Below are positions 45,378-58,086 of a DNA stretch of 64,000 nt, piece by piece. The DNA comes from Diphasiastrum complanatum. Taxonomy: Eukaryota; Streptophyta; Lycopodiopsida; Lycopodiales; Lycopodiaceae. Numbering within the stretch: position 1 is the first letter of the stretch; each line of letters opens with the position of its first letter. The position numbers and the translations under genes were made by a program. Location of the stretch: the NCBI GenBank assembly GCA_029204225.1, contig MU831913.1:33108-97107 (forward strand), read 5' to 3'. The notes beneath the pieces were generated by a model that ran no database searches, was not told the DNA's origin, and saw nothing but the letters and a program-made list of their open reading frames with translations.

Positions 45378-46598
45378 TTATTGGGAAATTTTATTGGCTT
45401 CGCGATGAATTTTTATTAAATGGTATTGCACTTTCTCCATAAAGTCGAGACGGGCAGTATTAAAATCCAAACTGTCGGGCATAAAACAATGATGGGCTCC
45501 GGCAATCCACTTTGAGATCATCCATAATGTGAAGCAAGATTCCCAAGAGCCTCCCATCATTACTGCACAAAAGTATAAATGAGCAACCGGCAACTGATCT
45601 TTGATATTCTCTGAGGCCATTGGCTTATTTGGATCGAATGCCAGAGGAGGGAGGCAATCATCCCATCTAGTTGTCACTGATGCCAATAGAGTTAAATCTT
45701 TTGCAAATAGTGCCAATTGTCACACTGTCAAATCTGGAGAGTGGACATACTCTCTCTAGTATGCTTGTAAAGCCCGGTGGAAGTCCACTAATATTGTCCA
45801 ACTATAGGGCTGATGGATGATTGGCCAATTCGACGTATGGATGGTGATCTTGTCCATAGCCAATCCCAAATCTTTCCATTTATTCCTTCTTGGCATTGGC
45901 ACATAATAAAGATCGACTCGCAATTGGCGAGGGATGGCCACATAACTCCTATTTGATTCCGGAGTTTTCTCAAAAATGGTAATTCTCCATGTCGGCTGCT
46001 CTCCCAATGCAGGTATTTTGTCCAACTCTTTTTCGGCCTCTATCTCGGAGGTCTTGAACTTAAGGACCCATCCACCACGCGAGGACTCATGCGGATGTTG
46101 CGATAAGAAGCTCTGGATCTGGTCCTCGATGCTGATGGGCCTTTTGAATAGTGGTGTGGTCATTGATGAGGATGAATCCGCTTGCACTGCCAGTAAAATT
46201 GGCAGTTGGTCTGGTATTTTGGGAGCTCCCCCCTGGTCTATGCCCGAATCCAGCCCTGTATCCGTTGGTACATCTTCTTGGCGTGTATGGGAGAATTGTG
46301 ACATGACCGGTACGAGGATTTGTGGTCCGGCTTCCAACACTTGAGCGGCTACTTTTTCATAGGCACTAATGGTTTCTTTAGCCTTTGCCAACTCAGTTGA
46401 AGCTGCTTCTTTGAACCTGTCAAAGCAGCCTTGGAATCCTTGAAGGGCTACTTTGTACGTTTCCACTTTCTTGAACAAATACGCGATCTCCGTCGGTGTA
46501 ACCGGATGATCTGGTATTTGCATTTGAAGATACGCATCACGCTCAAGGGTGATCGCATCCAATTCACCTTGGAGACGCATGTGATCCTGCTCCTCCAT
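45378..46598 (-). pseudogene. Accessory ORF of a gypsy-type element
   Basis: A 280-codon frame (46,598-45,756) and a 112-codon frame (45,716-45,378) read as one protein broken by a stop near 45,750. The N-terminal third is coiled-coil-like (LQGELDAITLERDAYLQMQ, FKKVETYKVALQGFQGCFDR). The rest is globular with Trp and Tyr blocks (GGWVLKFKTSEIEAEKELDK, YSWTILVDFHRALQAY, SWESCFTLWMISKWIAGAHH). No protease, RT, RNase H or integrase motif appears. It follows a gypsy gag on the same strand and ends just before the polypurine tract. It therefore occupies the place of pol, or that of an env-like extra ORF in a deleted element. Product unknown. Confidence 0.55.
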
Positions 46599-46776
46599 CT
46601 ATCACAGTTGCTTCTTTCAGAAATTGTCTATGTTGTATCGGCAGAGTGATAATTTTTTGTTCACTTTCTCAAGCAGCTCCAACATGGAGTACTTCATTAG
46701 ATTCTTCAATTTCAGTACAAAAAAGTGGCTCTTGATAGACTTCTGGTTCTACTTGGGCTAACTTTTGCGCTAAGAC

Positions 46777-48541
46777 TTATTTTTCTTTTGGCACCAACTT
46801 CAAGAACTCTCCCAATGAAATATTCATCTTGCTAGATAAAATATTCATAAGCAGTTCTGTTTGTGGCTCTTCCGGTTCAGTCATCTTGAAGGGTTCTTCA
46901 TGATGATGTAACTGATCATTCATATCTATATGTGAATTTCTTGGCGGCTGCAATGTGAAGAACACACTTCAGCTGTTGCTTTAGTAGCTTCAAGCTCCTC
47001 TTCTTCTTGTAGATGTTTAATCCACTGTCTCATATCCTGATATCTTCATTTTTTTGCATGAAGATCTGTATAGATTCTAGATGTTGTTGGTATATCGTTC
47101 AATGGTATAGAATCAGTAGGTACTAGATCTGCTCCTGGTTCTTTCTACTTCTATGTTCTGGTGACCACCGTCAAGGGTACACTTGATTTATTCTGAGCTA
47201 CTGGTCTTCACTTTATTGTTATTTAATTTATAGGAGCTGTAGCTGGTGGTGGCTTCAGTCTTGCTAGACAGTCTTTATAACAATGCCCATAATCACAATC
47301 ACGACAAAATGATACAAATTTTTCTTTATTTGGACATTCTGCAACTTTGTGATTTTCTCCACATGCAAAGCATCCAAGCGATGATCTGGTCCAATTTCTA
47401 GAGGCTTGTTGTTGCACGGCAGCATAAATAGCATATTGTTCTGAAGATCCACCTAAAGATCCACTTGCTTGATCAGTACCATAGTTCCATTGCTCGGTAC
47501 TCATGTACGATTATGGTTCCATCAAGTTGGCAGGAGGAGCGGAGTGCTTTGGTAGGACAGGTAAGGCTAAACATTCCGGGTATCCAAGAGCAGATTGTCG
47601 AGGTCTAGCTACTAGATTTCCTCCATACTATGGTTTTCAATATCCCATTTGGGCATACCGTTGCTGAATTATCCGAGGGTTGAAGTTGCAAAAAGTAGTC
47701 TCATGATCAAGCGTACACAAATGGCATATACTATTTCCATTCATTTTTTCAATTGAGAACACTCATTCACTGTGTGATTTCCTGTGCAAATAGAACACCA
47801 GACATTTTCCCTGGTAGGAAAAGTCTTCGCAAACTTTTAAGGTTCCTTGTTTGCTTTTCCGTGAAAATCTTCCAATGCTTTGATCTTGTCATCAAATTGC
47901 GACTGCAACTTTTCCATCTGTTTCTGCTGGTTCTTCCCAAGTTTCTCGAACTCATTGAGCATCATTTCTACAGTAGCGTTGGCATTCGTTGATGCAATAG
48001 TGGTGGATGTCGTAATAATCTTCATCCTCCTCCCGAATTGCATCGCCCATAGCATTTTGCAAGAGTGCATACTCATTATGGCGTTTCAGCTCACGTCTGA
48101 TCCGTTTAGGTAGACATGACAAAAATCACATCATCATGGCATTTTCGTTAATCAGCTCAAGTTCACACTCAGATCTGAGACGTTTCATCCGTTCAATGTA
48201 ATCTCGAACCATTTCCAGCTTTCCCATTTTAATTTTACTTAGAAGTAGAAAAGGGTCTTCCATAAACTTCCGCAGTTTGAACCGTGTGATAAGGGCTCTT
48301 TTACACGCTCAGTTTTATCTTGATAATAGTACCAATCTTGTGATGCGTCTATTTAGGCCATAGGAAATAGCTTAAGTTTATTTCGAGAGAAAATTTCGCC
48401 ATAGACTTCACAAGATTCAACATAGATCTGAAGAAATCTAACTGGATCTGTTAATCCATTATATTTGGGTAGATTTAAATGGGGTGCTCTTCTAACAATA
48501 ATAGGATTGACTTCTTGAGGAGCACCCCCAGGGACAACCAT
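46777..48541 (-). pseudogene. Ty3/gypsy gag, broken
   Basis: Minus-strand order: an N-terminal VVPGGAPQEVNPIIVRRAPH leads into the capsid start LNLPKYNGLTDPVRFLQIYV (48,541-48,400). A central helical stretch NATVEMMLNEFEKLGKNQQK is at 47,960-47,840. Two Cys/His knuckles, CFACGENHKVAEC and CRDCDYGHCYKDC, lie at 47,385-47,250. A gag-pro linker (MNISLGEFLKLVPKEK) ends at 46,777. Several stops interrupt it. The double knuckle and 'NLPKYNG' start resemble the fragment at 10,755 on the other strand, so the same broad family is likely. Confidence 0.8.
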
Positions 48542-48559
48542 CTTTACAAATTCAAATCA

Positions 48560-49367
48560 AGCAGACAATGATATTGGATCTAGATTTTTTGTATTTACGC
48601 ATGTGCACAGATCTGACTATCAGTAGAGAGAGAAAAGCCAGTTTCTATAAGCTTGAGCATTCTTTCCCTCTGTCATCTTTTACAGCATTACTTCTTATCA
48701 ATCGAGCGAATACACTCTGTATGATCTGTAACTATTTGTAATACTGCTCTGTCTGCATCACACATATTTCTCATATTTTATTGAATGTCAATCAGTCTAA
48801 CGTGGAAATTCAGGCGTCATCAATGAACAACAATTTTGACTAATGTGTGTAGGGAATTAGCCGAAGCTGTTAAGCATAACCTTAAGCAGAACTTCTTTCA
48901 ATTTTGAATGAGCTATGTATTCAAATAATGAACTTGTTTGATGATCTGTTTTGTTTGCTTCCTGCGATAAGAACTAATTCTCTGTGTCCAATTAAGAGGA
49001 ATCATTAGTTGGTACGATTCTGTTTGATGAATATATTTTCTAACTATTGTTTGATCTGATTGCTTAACTATTATTCGAAGAGCCTAAAAGATAAAGTAAT
49101 TTTTATAATCACAGACCTTGACCAAATCATTTCACCATTGGTGTTCTTGGATGCCAATTTACCCAAATATCTTTAGATAACCAGATATGTTGTTGTGAAT
49201 ATTACACATCCCATTCCATTTACCATCTTATATACACTTACCATACAAAAGATGAAATTATTCTCTCTCTTGGGCAACGATCAAACCTTTTATACTACTT
49301 CATTCATTGATTTTATAGAAATATATAACAACTAGACCACCACATAATTTGGAGCCATTGTCGGGGA
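48560..49367 (+). mobile_element. Probable 5' LTR region and gypsy primer-binding site
   Basis: TTTGGAGCCATTGTCGGGGA at 49,348-49,367 is a close variant of the gypsy (Athila/Tat-type) primer site TGGCGCCGTTGCCGGGGA. The AT-rich sequence before it should hold the 5' LTR of the plus-strand element that follows. Its left end was not located; it must lie right of the minus-strand gag start at 48,541, so the two elements stand back to back. Confidence 0.6.
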
Positions 49368-49489
49368 TTTAAATTTTATCTTTTGCAAAAAAATTTAAGT
49401 GTATTACATTTATGAATCTTCTCATGTAACACATGCCAAGAACATACTCTCAAGCAACTATTGAACAGAAATGTTTAGAGCATGCATAG

Positions 49490-51120
49490 CAATTAGAAGC
49501 ATATACAAAATCTAGAGATTTGTATTTGCAAAATTTGCGCAACTTGCCAATTGGGGAAGATTAACACCTGAAGCATTTAATGATCTTCTAAATGCTACTA
49601 CGACATTTGTAGATCCATTTGAGGAAAAATCTGTTGAAATACCAAGTTCTACAAATTCATCTGAATCACATTAGACTGATTCCACTTTCGAATCAAGTTC
49701 AAAATCAAAATCTTCTTCATCAGAACCATTATTTGAGCGTAGTCTAGATCTTGATTCTCCAAGCCCTCCAAGTTCACCTAGTTCACCATCACCTAATAAT
49801 ATGGCTAACCCAGTGCCACCCACATCTACAAAAATCAGATACGATTTCTTTAAGGGATCATCATTTTAAGATGCGGACAGTTATTTGTCACAGTTTGAAT
49901 CTATTACCATGGCAAATAAAGAACATATAGACGAGGACAAAGTTAGAATTTTGCCAGGTCTTCTGCGGAAGTTTGGTATAGTCAATTAGTACTGGAAACG
50001 GTTAATACTTGGAACGCTTTAAAAGCAACATTCTAATTATTTAGAAGAGGAATTATTCCTCTGTCCAATTAATAATCATGAGGAGGTAGCTTATATTAGC
50101 AACTCCTACTAACTAAAAGACTATTATATCGAAACAGCATACTGGTCAACTATACACTATTTTGCATAGGGGGGAGACAAGAGGTTCCATTTCACCACCC
50201 AAAGTGAGGGGCTCGTGCTACAATTGCGGAGCCTCGGGTCACTATTCGCCTAATTGCCCTGAACCCAGAAGGTCAGTAGGATATGTGCTGCTCTGTGCTA
50301 ATTGTAAAGGCAAAGGACATGTCATTGCTGAATGTCCTCAGCAATCGCGGTCTAAACCAAGGTTTGTAAACTCGCCTAGAGAAGATGACTTTCGGCCATC
50401 TAAAACTAACACTGACATGATAGTTTAGAGGATAGATGACTGAATTTGATCTACAAATGATCACAAAGAGTGATTGGTAGCTTGGGATCTTGATCTAAAT
50501 CAAGACTAGCTTCCAAATCTAGCTTCTACTTGACAATCTTTGTGATTCCAAGCAAGAACAATCAAATAATGATGACCCACGACTTCACACGTGTGAAGTA
50601 CAGCTATTGTATGGCCTGATAACAGAGAATAGTTTACTAATGATTTACTAAGCATTCATCCACAAAGAAAGTGCTTAAGAGAGTGTGAAATCTGAGAAGA
50701 ACGTGAATGCGACAGAAAAAGCGAAAGTCGCAGAACAGCCAGTAAAAATTTCTAATAGTAAAGAACTAGACCTTGATAGGCCTACTGAAAAATATTATGA
50801 TGTTGATATTAGTTCAGAAGCTAAAATGCTTTTAGACAAAGAAGCTAGAAAAGTTAAGAAAGTAGCATTTTCAGATCCAGTTATAAGTAGTGAGATACCT
50901 AGAGATCTATCGCCACTTAGAACCCATTCTTATGACATAGTAGAAGACCTTGTCTCTAGAATGTCCCTTTTAAACAATTATTAGACGATAATCAGTATTA
51001 CAAAGAAAGAAAGTAAACAATTTTTGCAAAAGAAAAACAAAGTTACCATTAGTCAATGTAGGATTAGTTAACTACGGTGATGAAGGTCAACCCGAGATTT
51101 AGGTAGTAATCAATGGTTGC
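49490..51120 (+). pseudogene. Ty3/gypsy gag and protease leader, broken
   Basis: Plus-strand frames in order: a Ser/Pro-rich segment (SPSSPSSPSPNNMANPV) near 49,755-49,815; a capsid start KIRYDFFKGSSF, then DSYLSQFESITMANKEHIDE; two CCHC knuckles CYNCGASGHYSPNC and CANCKGKGHVIAEC (50,215-50,340); a lysine/glutamate-rich linker (50,685-50,984); and a stretch ending VINGCILD near 51,125, where the aspartic protease should begin. Stops and a frameshift interrupt it. No protease active site or RT is present. Confidence 0.8.
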
Positions 51121-51129
51121 ATTTTAGAT

Positions 51130-52371
51130 AGATAATGACTGAAGAAACAACATACATCGGAGGATGAAGGGCTTCAGTCCGTAAGGACTGCACCTTCGCA
51201 TTCTTTGCCCATATGTGTTGTAGCGAAATTTGTAACACTATTTACATTTCATCCGTCAATCCATTGCCTTCGCAAAATGTGCAAAAAATGCGACACTTTT
51301 GCTACATTTCCATTTTCGCTACATTTTTTGCGAAAATGCCGACACCTTCGCTTCATTATTGTCACTACATTTTTGCAAAAAAGCCGACACCATATTGGAA
51401 TATGGTATGTTAAATAAATTCACCATTTTTGGGAACACGGAATTCGCGACACTTCAACCTTCGCATGTTTCGGGATTTACCTTCGTTGCATCTTTGAGCT
51501 TCGGGAAATTTGCAAAAAGATATAACATTTCGCTAGAATCTTGCATATCATTTTGCACATACCTTTGTTTTCATCATGTTTTCATGTCACCAGCACAGCG
51601 GAAATAAGCAAAAAACCCGACATCTTCGCATTTTTTGCCGATACATTTTTCGCCAATATATTTTTTCATACATTCACCCATACATTTTAATGAAGAAAGC
51701 GACAATCTTTGCTTCCAATATCTTGCATTGTTTCAAAGATTGTGTATATTATTATTTTCGCAATTCAATACTCACAAATACTGAGCTGAACTTTTGCCAA
51801 CTGAGCGAAGCATTTGTGTATTTTGTTTATTTTTCATTTATTTATTTATTTCTAAGGACTATATACTTTATCGTTGAGTATGTACCTTCAAAACAAAGGA
51901 CATGCTTTCATTAAATATTGGTCTAATCCGCCGATATATCATCAATATACCAAAAACCTCAAACACTTCTGTTTTTTTGCCATCGCTTTTTCATCACTCT
52001 TGTGCTCTGATTTCGTAAATTGTTACAATCGATCTCTCTTCCGCCATTGCTGGTTTACTATTACGAGCGTCATGGTGCATTAGAGGAAGTTTGAGCTCAA
52101 AAAGGGCCGCATATGAATTCGTGCCAAGATCTCTTTTGCATTTTGCTATAACTTTTTAGTAGTAGCTTAGAAGTATGACATGTAATATATCATTGATGAG
52201 TGCTTTTCAACGCACCAATTTTTGTCGCATTCTGATATGGCAATCAAAAGTTATGCCATTTTTAGTGTAGACTCCAAATGTGACTCAAAGAAGTAACGTT
52301 ACGTTAAAGCCACTATGTCAAGAAACTATTGGGCCACACGTACAAAAGAAGTGAATAAAAGTGAATAAAAA
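51130..52371 (+). other. AT-rich stretch with recurring TTCGC/CGACAC words
   Basis: No gene is supported. Between 51,190 and 51,800 short words such as 'ccttcgc', 'gcgaaa', 'gccgacacc' and 'gctacatttt' recur irregularly more than ten times. This gives open frames that I take to be by-products. It could be a low-complexity spacer or LTR of a retroelement. Confidence 0.45.
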
Positions 52372-54506
52372 ATGAAAAAAGAATCTTCACAAAAGGCCCT
52401 TTTTGTGTTTAAACTTCCTCTAATGATTGTATTCAAAACGCACCCAAAGCCAGTTTTACAACCATTAGTTATACGAGCACAAATTGAAGGACTTTTTCAA
52501 TTCGATCCATCAGTAATCCTCACGGATGTGTGCCATGAGCTGATCCGCAATCTGAACGAGACAGAAGAAGGACATATTTCCACCACTGTTTGGAATCGAG
52601 AGATAATCATTACAGAAGGATTTTATTGTCGTGCCTTGGGTTTGCCTATGGACGGAAGTATGCCTGTTACAAAGGCAGACTTCATCACTAATAGTGGAGT
52701 GTTTCAGGAAGAAGCTTATATTGAGAAACGGGAATATAAACTCTCTTATATCAGAGACCCCAATCTCAAAAGCTTTGTCCGATTTGCTCTTGCTTCTATA
52801 TTCTTACCGAAGCAAGAGTACACCATTTCTAATACGAATATGGGATACCTGCTGAGAGCCCTAAATGGAGAACCCATTGCCTTCAACAGATTGCTTTTAA
52901 GCAATTTTGTAAGTCAGTAAAGATTAATCAGTTTTCTAGGCTTGGTTTGCAGATTGGTATTCTATGTATGCATGCTAGTGTGTTAACTCTATAGGAAGAT
53001 ATTAGAATTGCACCGGTACTGCCAGAATTATCCCCTTCAGTTGAGGCTGAATCCCAAATGCAAGCATCAAAGGCAGCCACCACAGAGAAGGCATCATCAT
53101 CATCAAGTCAGCACCAAGGGAGCTCGGTGAGGATGTCCTCTCCATCATCATAATATAAGTCGTCGTCCAGTGCAGAAAAGAGCAGAGAAGTAGAAGAATA
53201 AATAGAAGATGTAGAAGCAGAACCAAGAAGATATTCCGTAGGAGCCAGCACAACAAGAAGAAGAACGAATTTCTGATATTCAGCAGTCAGACACATAGGC
53301 AGCTATTCAACATTTTGTCAGCCTAGAGAAAGTCTCCATGAAACTTGGCTCAAAGTATGATTCCCTCTGAGCAGACCTAATTCAAAAAAATGCAGAGCTG
53401 TAGGAAATCAAGCCTGAGCTGTCACAGAAGAGCGAAGAGCTTGAAGAAGCCCAAGCAGAGCTGAGCAGGAAAGACATAGCTCTTGAAAAAGCAAAAGGAA
53501 GACAGGATGCTACGCTGGAAGTACTTGAAGTAATTCAAGAGCAGTCCAATGCTTTTGAAAATGAAAATTTCTTGCTCAAGCAGCGAATGCACACCCTGCA
53601 GGCTTCTTTGCAGGAGAAAAGACACATACGAGCTATTTTGTAGAGTAGTAATGAGGAGCTGAGTGACAAACTCAGCAATGCTATTACCGACAAGGAGAGT
53701 GCCGAAGCAAATCAGAGGCAGCTCCAGGACTCTATTGCCCAGCTACAGAATTTTATAGATATGTTGAGAAAAGGCAACCAAATATATAAGAGTCAGGCTG
53801 AAGAGGCAATTTTATGGTGGATAAGCACCGAAGTCACATTGGGAGCCTGTGTATCTCATGGGAGATACAGGATCGACCCAACAACTTGGAAAGGTATCCA
53901 AGAAAGAATGATCCAACCTTTCAGTTGTAATATTTGCAACCCCAGATGGTTGCATACGAAAAATTAAAAGGAGAATTGGAAGAGGCTAAGTTCCAATCGA
54001 GCCAAATTTTGAATTTTGAAGAGGAAGAACCTGTCCAACGCTAGGACCAGTCTACGTAAACAGATGAGCCAGCCAAGGCTATATCAGAGATGGCCATCCA
54101 GACATACATTATTTTCAAGCAAATCCAGAAAGATCAAGAGGTGCAGACTAACCCAGAGGATGCTGAGAAGCCAATAGTAATTAGAGACACAGTTGTTGCA
54201 GACCAACTAGCAACACTAGCAATTATTCCGTTGCAAGCTGAAGCGTTACATGGTGGAGCTGTCGAAAGGAAGAATAAGGTCACGTATTCACTACTAAAGA
54301 CAGAATTTCAGACATTCCAACAAGAACTAAAAAATTTTTTTCCACCTTTTTATAGTCTAGAATTCCAATGGAGAATGGATTACCTTCTTTTACCTAAACT
54401 TTTTGGTTATACAAAAGAACAATGGGAAAGCCCTTGGACTTTTTCTAACCTAAACTCTTTTTGGGCCAAACTAACAGTGCACCAAAAAGGTATCCTTGCT
54501 TGGTGA
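52372..54506 (+). pseudogene. Accessory ORF with coiled coil, gypsy-type element
   Basis: The first frame, 52,372-52,920 (182 codons from ATG), contains DVCHELIRNLNETEEGHIST, a TVWNREIIITEGFYCRALGL block and VRFALASIFLPKQEYTISNT. Its arrangement recalls the N-terminal domain of proteins annotated as putative plant transposon proteins. From ~53,290 to 53,770 comes a long coiled coil (EELEEAQAELSRKDIALEKA). Next is SQAEEAILWWISTEVTLGAC, then HGRYRIDPTTWKGIQERM (to 53,967). A final frame (54,090-54,506) holds FQTFQQELKNFFPPFYSLEF and LFGYTKEQWESPWTFSNLNS. Stops separate the parts. The coiled-coil and 'HGRYR' region is duplicated on the minus strand at 12,280-13,130. Confidence 0.55.
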
Positions 54507-54559
54507 ATCTATCAGCTTATAGTCCTCTATGCCATATCTGCAAAGTACAATGGTTAAAT

Positions 54560-55760
54560 GAGTTTCTTGGATTATAGTGATCCTTTTGCTTGCGTGATCT
54601 CTTGTGATCTTTATACCAAGTAGGTAGTGTCTAAATCAGTCATTTCAAATTACTATGAAAGTAAAGATTTTGTTTCGAGTAATAATTGATTAGAATTGTT
54701 GATGATTAAAGAATCATCAACATATAGTGCTATTATGACATAGCTTGGGCCTTTATATTGAGATACACATTTGAATCTGTAGAACAAGAAGTAAATTGGT
54801 GCTGCATCAAGAAGTGATTAATTCTTTCAAACCAGGCCCTAGGAGCTTGCTTGAGCCCATAGAGAGCCTTCTACAATTTACATACCATATTCTCTTGGCC
54901 TTGAAGGACGTAAGCTTCTGATTGATAGATATAAATATTTTCTTGTATATATCCATTAAGAAATGTTGTATGGATGTCCATTTGATGAATATCCATATCC
55001 TCTGCAGCAGCTATAGCCAACAAGGTCCTCAAATAGATTGACGCTATACCACTGGACTGAAAGTGCCAGTGTAATCTATCCAGTATACTTCCTCATATTC
55101 TTTAACCACCAGTCGAGTTTTCCATTTGGATATTGATCCATATGGCTTGAGCTTCAGTTTGAAGATCCATTTAGTGTCAATCAATTTTGTATCTTCAAGA
55201 GAATCAACAAGACTCCAGGTCTTGTTCTTTATCAATGAGTTATATCAGTGTCCATGGAAACTTTCCATTTGTCTGCATCTGACATTGACAATGCTTCTGC
55301 AACAGAGGTAGGTTCATCATGACTGATAAACGCTTGAGGGATGAATCGATCAGGTTGTTGTCATTGTCAAGTAGATCTTTGAACTGGAGGTTCCTGAGTA
55401 GATGAATCTCCTGGGTGTATGACATGGATGTCTTCAGATTGTGGTTGAACAATTGTAGGTCCAAGCCTATCGATGGTGAATGGAGTTGTTGGGATGAACT
55501 CCTATATTTGTTGCTTCTGTCCTTTAGGAAATATTGACTTAGGTTGTTATCCTAGTAAGCACATTTCACAGATAGTCTGATTTCTTGAGGAGACAACATT
55601 AATTCTCATATCCTTGACCATATTATTATGATGCATATACAAGGTAGACCTCATGTTTAAGTGTCCTAATATTTGATGCCATACATGAGCATCTAAATTA
55701 CTCACAGAAAGTGCATAATCATGACTCAAGATATATAAATTTCCTTCTGTGTATGTAGAG
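54560..55760 (-). pseudogene. Ty1/copia pol fragments
   Basis: Minus strand: a pre-integrase block WHQILGHLNMRSTLYMHHNN at 55,690-55,640; then, after loss of the integrase core, a linker (55,464-55,240); the RT start NKTWSLVDSLEDTKLIDTKW, then WIDYTGTFSPVV (55,235-55,044). Further RT sequence to about 54,820 includes the KALYGLKQAPRAW-like block. Integrase catalytic residues and RNase H are missing. It lies between the plus-strand accessory ORF and a plus-strand gypsy integrase end, so it is probably nested. Confidence 0.8.
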
Positions 55761-55767
55761 AGTATAT

Positions 55768-56180
55768 TTGAGAATCCCGAAGGATTCTAGTGTAATGCAT
55801 ACCGGCAAGCATTACAAATTTTCTCCTAGGTATAGAGGACCATATCAGATCTTGAAAAAGATTGGTTCCTTAGCTTACCAATTGGACCTCCCGGAGGGAA
55901 CTCAAGTGCATCTTGTTTTTCATGTAAGCCTACTCAAGAAGAGTCTACGTAAAGGGGAGCATCTTGGTTCTAGATACCAATTGGACCTCTTGAATGATTC
56001 ATCAGGTGTGTCTTGACTTTAACCTATAAATATCTTGGAAACAAGAATTAAACGATTGATGAATCGTATAGTTACCGAGCATCTGGTATGATGGAAGGAT
56101 CACACAGACGATGATGATTCTTGGGAACAGGAAGGGAGCTTAAGGAGGAACTTTCCTAGCTTTAAGTTTTGAGGACAAAA
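55768..56180 (+). pseudogene. Ty3/gypsy integrase C-terminus with chromodomain-like end
   Basis: FSPRYRGPYQILKKIGSLAY, then LPEGTQVHLVFHVSLLKK is the conserved C-terminal integrase block of gypsy elements. After a stop, VTEHLV, SWEQEGSLRRNFPSF and KGG follow near 56,050-56,190, matching the chromodomain tail of chromovirus elements. A polypurine tract (AAGGGGGGAAGAA, 56,188-56,200) follows. The rest of pol is absent upstream. Confidence 0.85.
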
Positions 56181-56200
56181 CTTGAATAAGGGGGGAAGAA

Positions 56201-56845
56201 TGTCATGCCCACAACTAGTCTCGAATAGCGTGTCCCGCTAGAGATCAGTATGCCTACAATCTGTAAGTTAATTATGATTATGAGGGGTTTGGGACTCTCA
56301 TGTGCATATGGTCATAGTTAATGGTTGGAGGCCTAAACTCATGATGGTGGATTTTTATGGGTCTATCAGTGAGTTATTGAAGAACTAAATAACGTGGCCC
56401 AGATAGGCTGCAAAGGTGTCTAGTGAGGTGTCACATTGCACTACTAGTGGTGCATGGGCCTTTGAAGGTCTAAGTATACCTATTGGGCTCTCGCTAGTGG
56501 ATGCTTGATTTGTGATTGGTATGGCTCCTCTATCCCTTATGAGATATTGATCCATAGCTTGGGGGCTAGATCCGTAAGATCTAGGTTTGGTTGGGTTGGT
56601 CTGTCCACCATCCGTTTCCCTTTTGTTGCTTGTTATTGGCTTGTTGGTTTGTCCACCATCTGTTTCCCTTGTGTTGCTTTGGCTAGTGATCCTTGGATAG
56701 TGACTTTATAATAATCCAGAATTTGGTTTACCATCTATGTAGTATGTCTTCAATTCTTTAGTTTGACAACATTCCCTCATGATTCTACAAAAACAAGGAT
56801 TCCTCTAGTTAGGTCTTAACTGATATCGTCGGGGTTTTCACTACA
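56201..56845 (+). mobile_element. Gypsy (chromovirus) 3' LTR
   Basis: It begins TGTCATGCCC immediately after the polypurine tract. It plausibly ends at 'cggggttttcactaca' (56,845), the usual end of LTRs in this group. The right end is inferred from that motif; no second LTR is present to confirm it. Confidence 0.65.
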
Positions 56846-58007
56846 CAGGTCAAAATGAGGATGTCCAAAACAAAGCACTTCAATGTCTCGATTGGGATTG
56901 TCACCTTTGTATTGTACACTTAAACTCTATTCAACCAATAACAGTCCATTAAAAACCAGATGCATGGAAGCTCCATTAAGTATTCACATCAGGAGTAAAG
57001 TCATAGTTTGAATAACAATTGACAAGAGGGAGACAACATGTGTTTGATTATTGATTTACAAATTGCTCACTTCTCAATACTCAAAATGTATTATGAAGCA
57101 GATCGTAAGCTTTTGCTCTAAAATAGTATAGATTCAAACTTGGAAGCTATGGAACCCTCTACTCTTTCTCTACCAAATCCCTCTACTCTGCCTCTGCCAC
57201 TGCCTCTGCCAAATGGAATGACTGAATGAATAATAGTAGCAACAAACCTTCGTGAATGACTCGTGCAAACATATGCTTCCTTGCGCTAACCTCTGTTACA
57301 TGTTGCATGTACGAGGAAGCGCTTCGTTTGCATGCCATAATGATTTCATCATTTATTTTAATAATTTACATAACTCAATTGGATTGCTATAAAAGCTTTC
57401 TGCTTTCTATAAGAGTGACATAGTGGGATGAAAAGAATCTCAAATTTTTATGACTTCATAGATGCCTCAAACACAACCATCTTAGAAGCAAATCGCTAGC
57501 ATGATTTCCAATTTGTGTGCTCAACGTGGAAAGAGAGACATAACTAATGGTTGTAATACTTTAGACATCATCAACACGTTGGCTAATCTACATGTTGCAA
57601 ATATAGTTGCTCATTCTCAGATTTTCTATGACTTCACTTCATAAACAAAAGCACCTATCTAAAAAATGGAAAAAAGCAATTGCAAAAACAATCAAAAAAG
57701 CAATTGGAAAGGCACACGATGGGCGGTGTGCAACATAGAAGAAAACAGTTACTTGCTCGTTTACATGAGACACTCGTTTGATTCGCCTTTTTTTTTTTGA
57801 AAATTTTTTACATGCACTTTGGAAGGTGGACTGAAAGGTGCATTTAAAAAAAAATTTACTGTAAAAAAAAGAAGCTAAAAAAGTTTGCCATGCTGGAGAA
57901 GGTCACCTCCTCAGTCGACCATGGTCAATGCCTTATGCCTAGGGCTACTGCCCTCGGGCGAAGGGCAGAAGCCATTCGCCAGACACTCTATCTCGCTAAG
58001 CAAGCAA

Positions 58008-58045
<38 letters not shown>

Positions 58046-58086
58046 AGAGAGCGTTGGTTGGATCCGAAGGCAGAAAAGAAGGATCT
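56846..58086 (+). promoter_or_regulatory. Upstream region and 5' leader of the BET3 gene
   Basis: No gene is seen from 56,846 to 57,880. The last ~200 bp before the ATG are GC-richer and contain a (GA)n tract (58,009-58,051). Such tracts are common in plant 5' leaders and can bind BBR/BPC GAGA-binding factors, but no TATA box or start site can be assigned with confidence. Open frames across the GA tract are artefacts. Confidence 0.5.

Noticed and set aside
45976-46344. 122-codon plus-strand frame
   Set aside because: Antisense shadow of the better-supported minus-strand accessory ORF.
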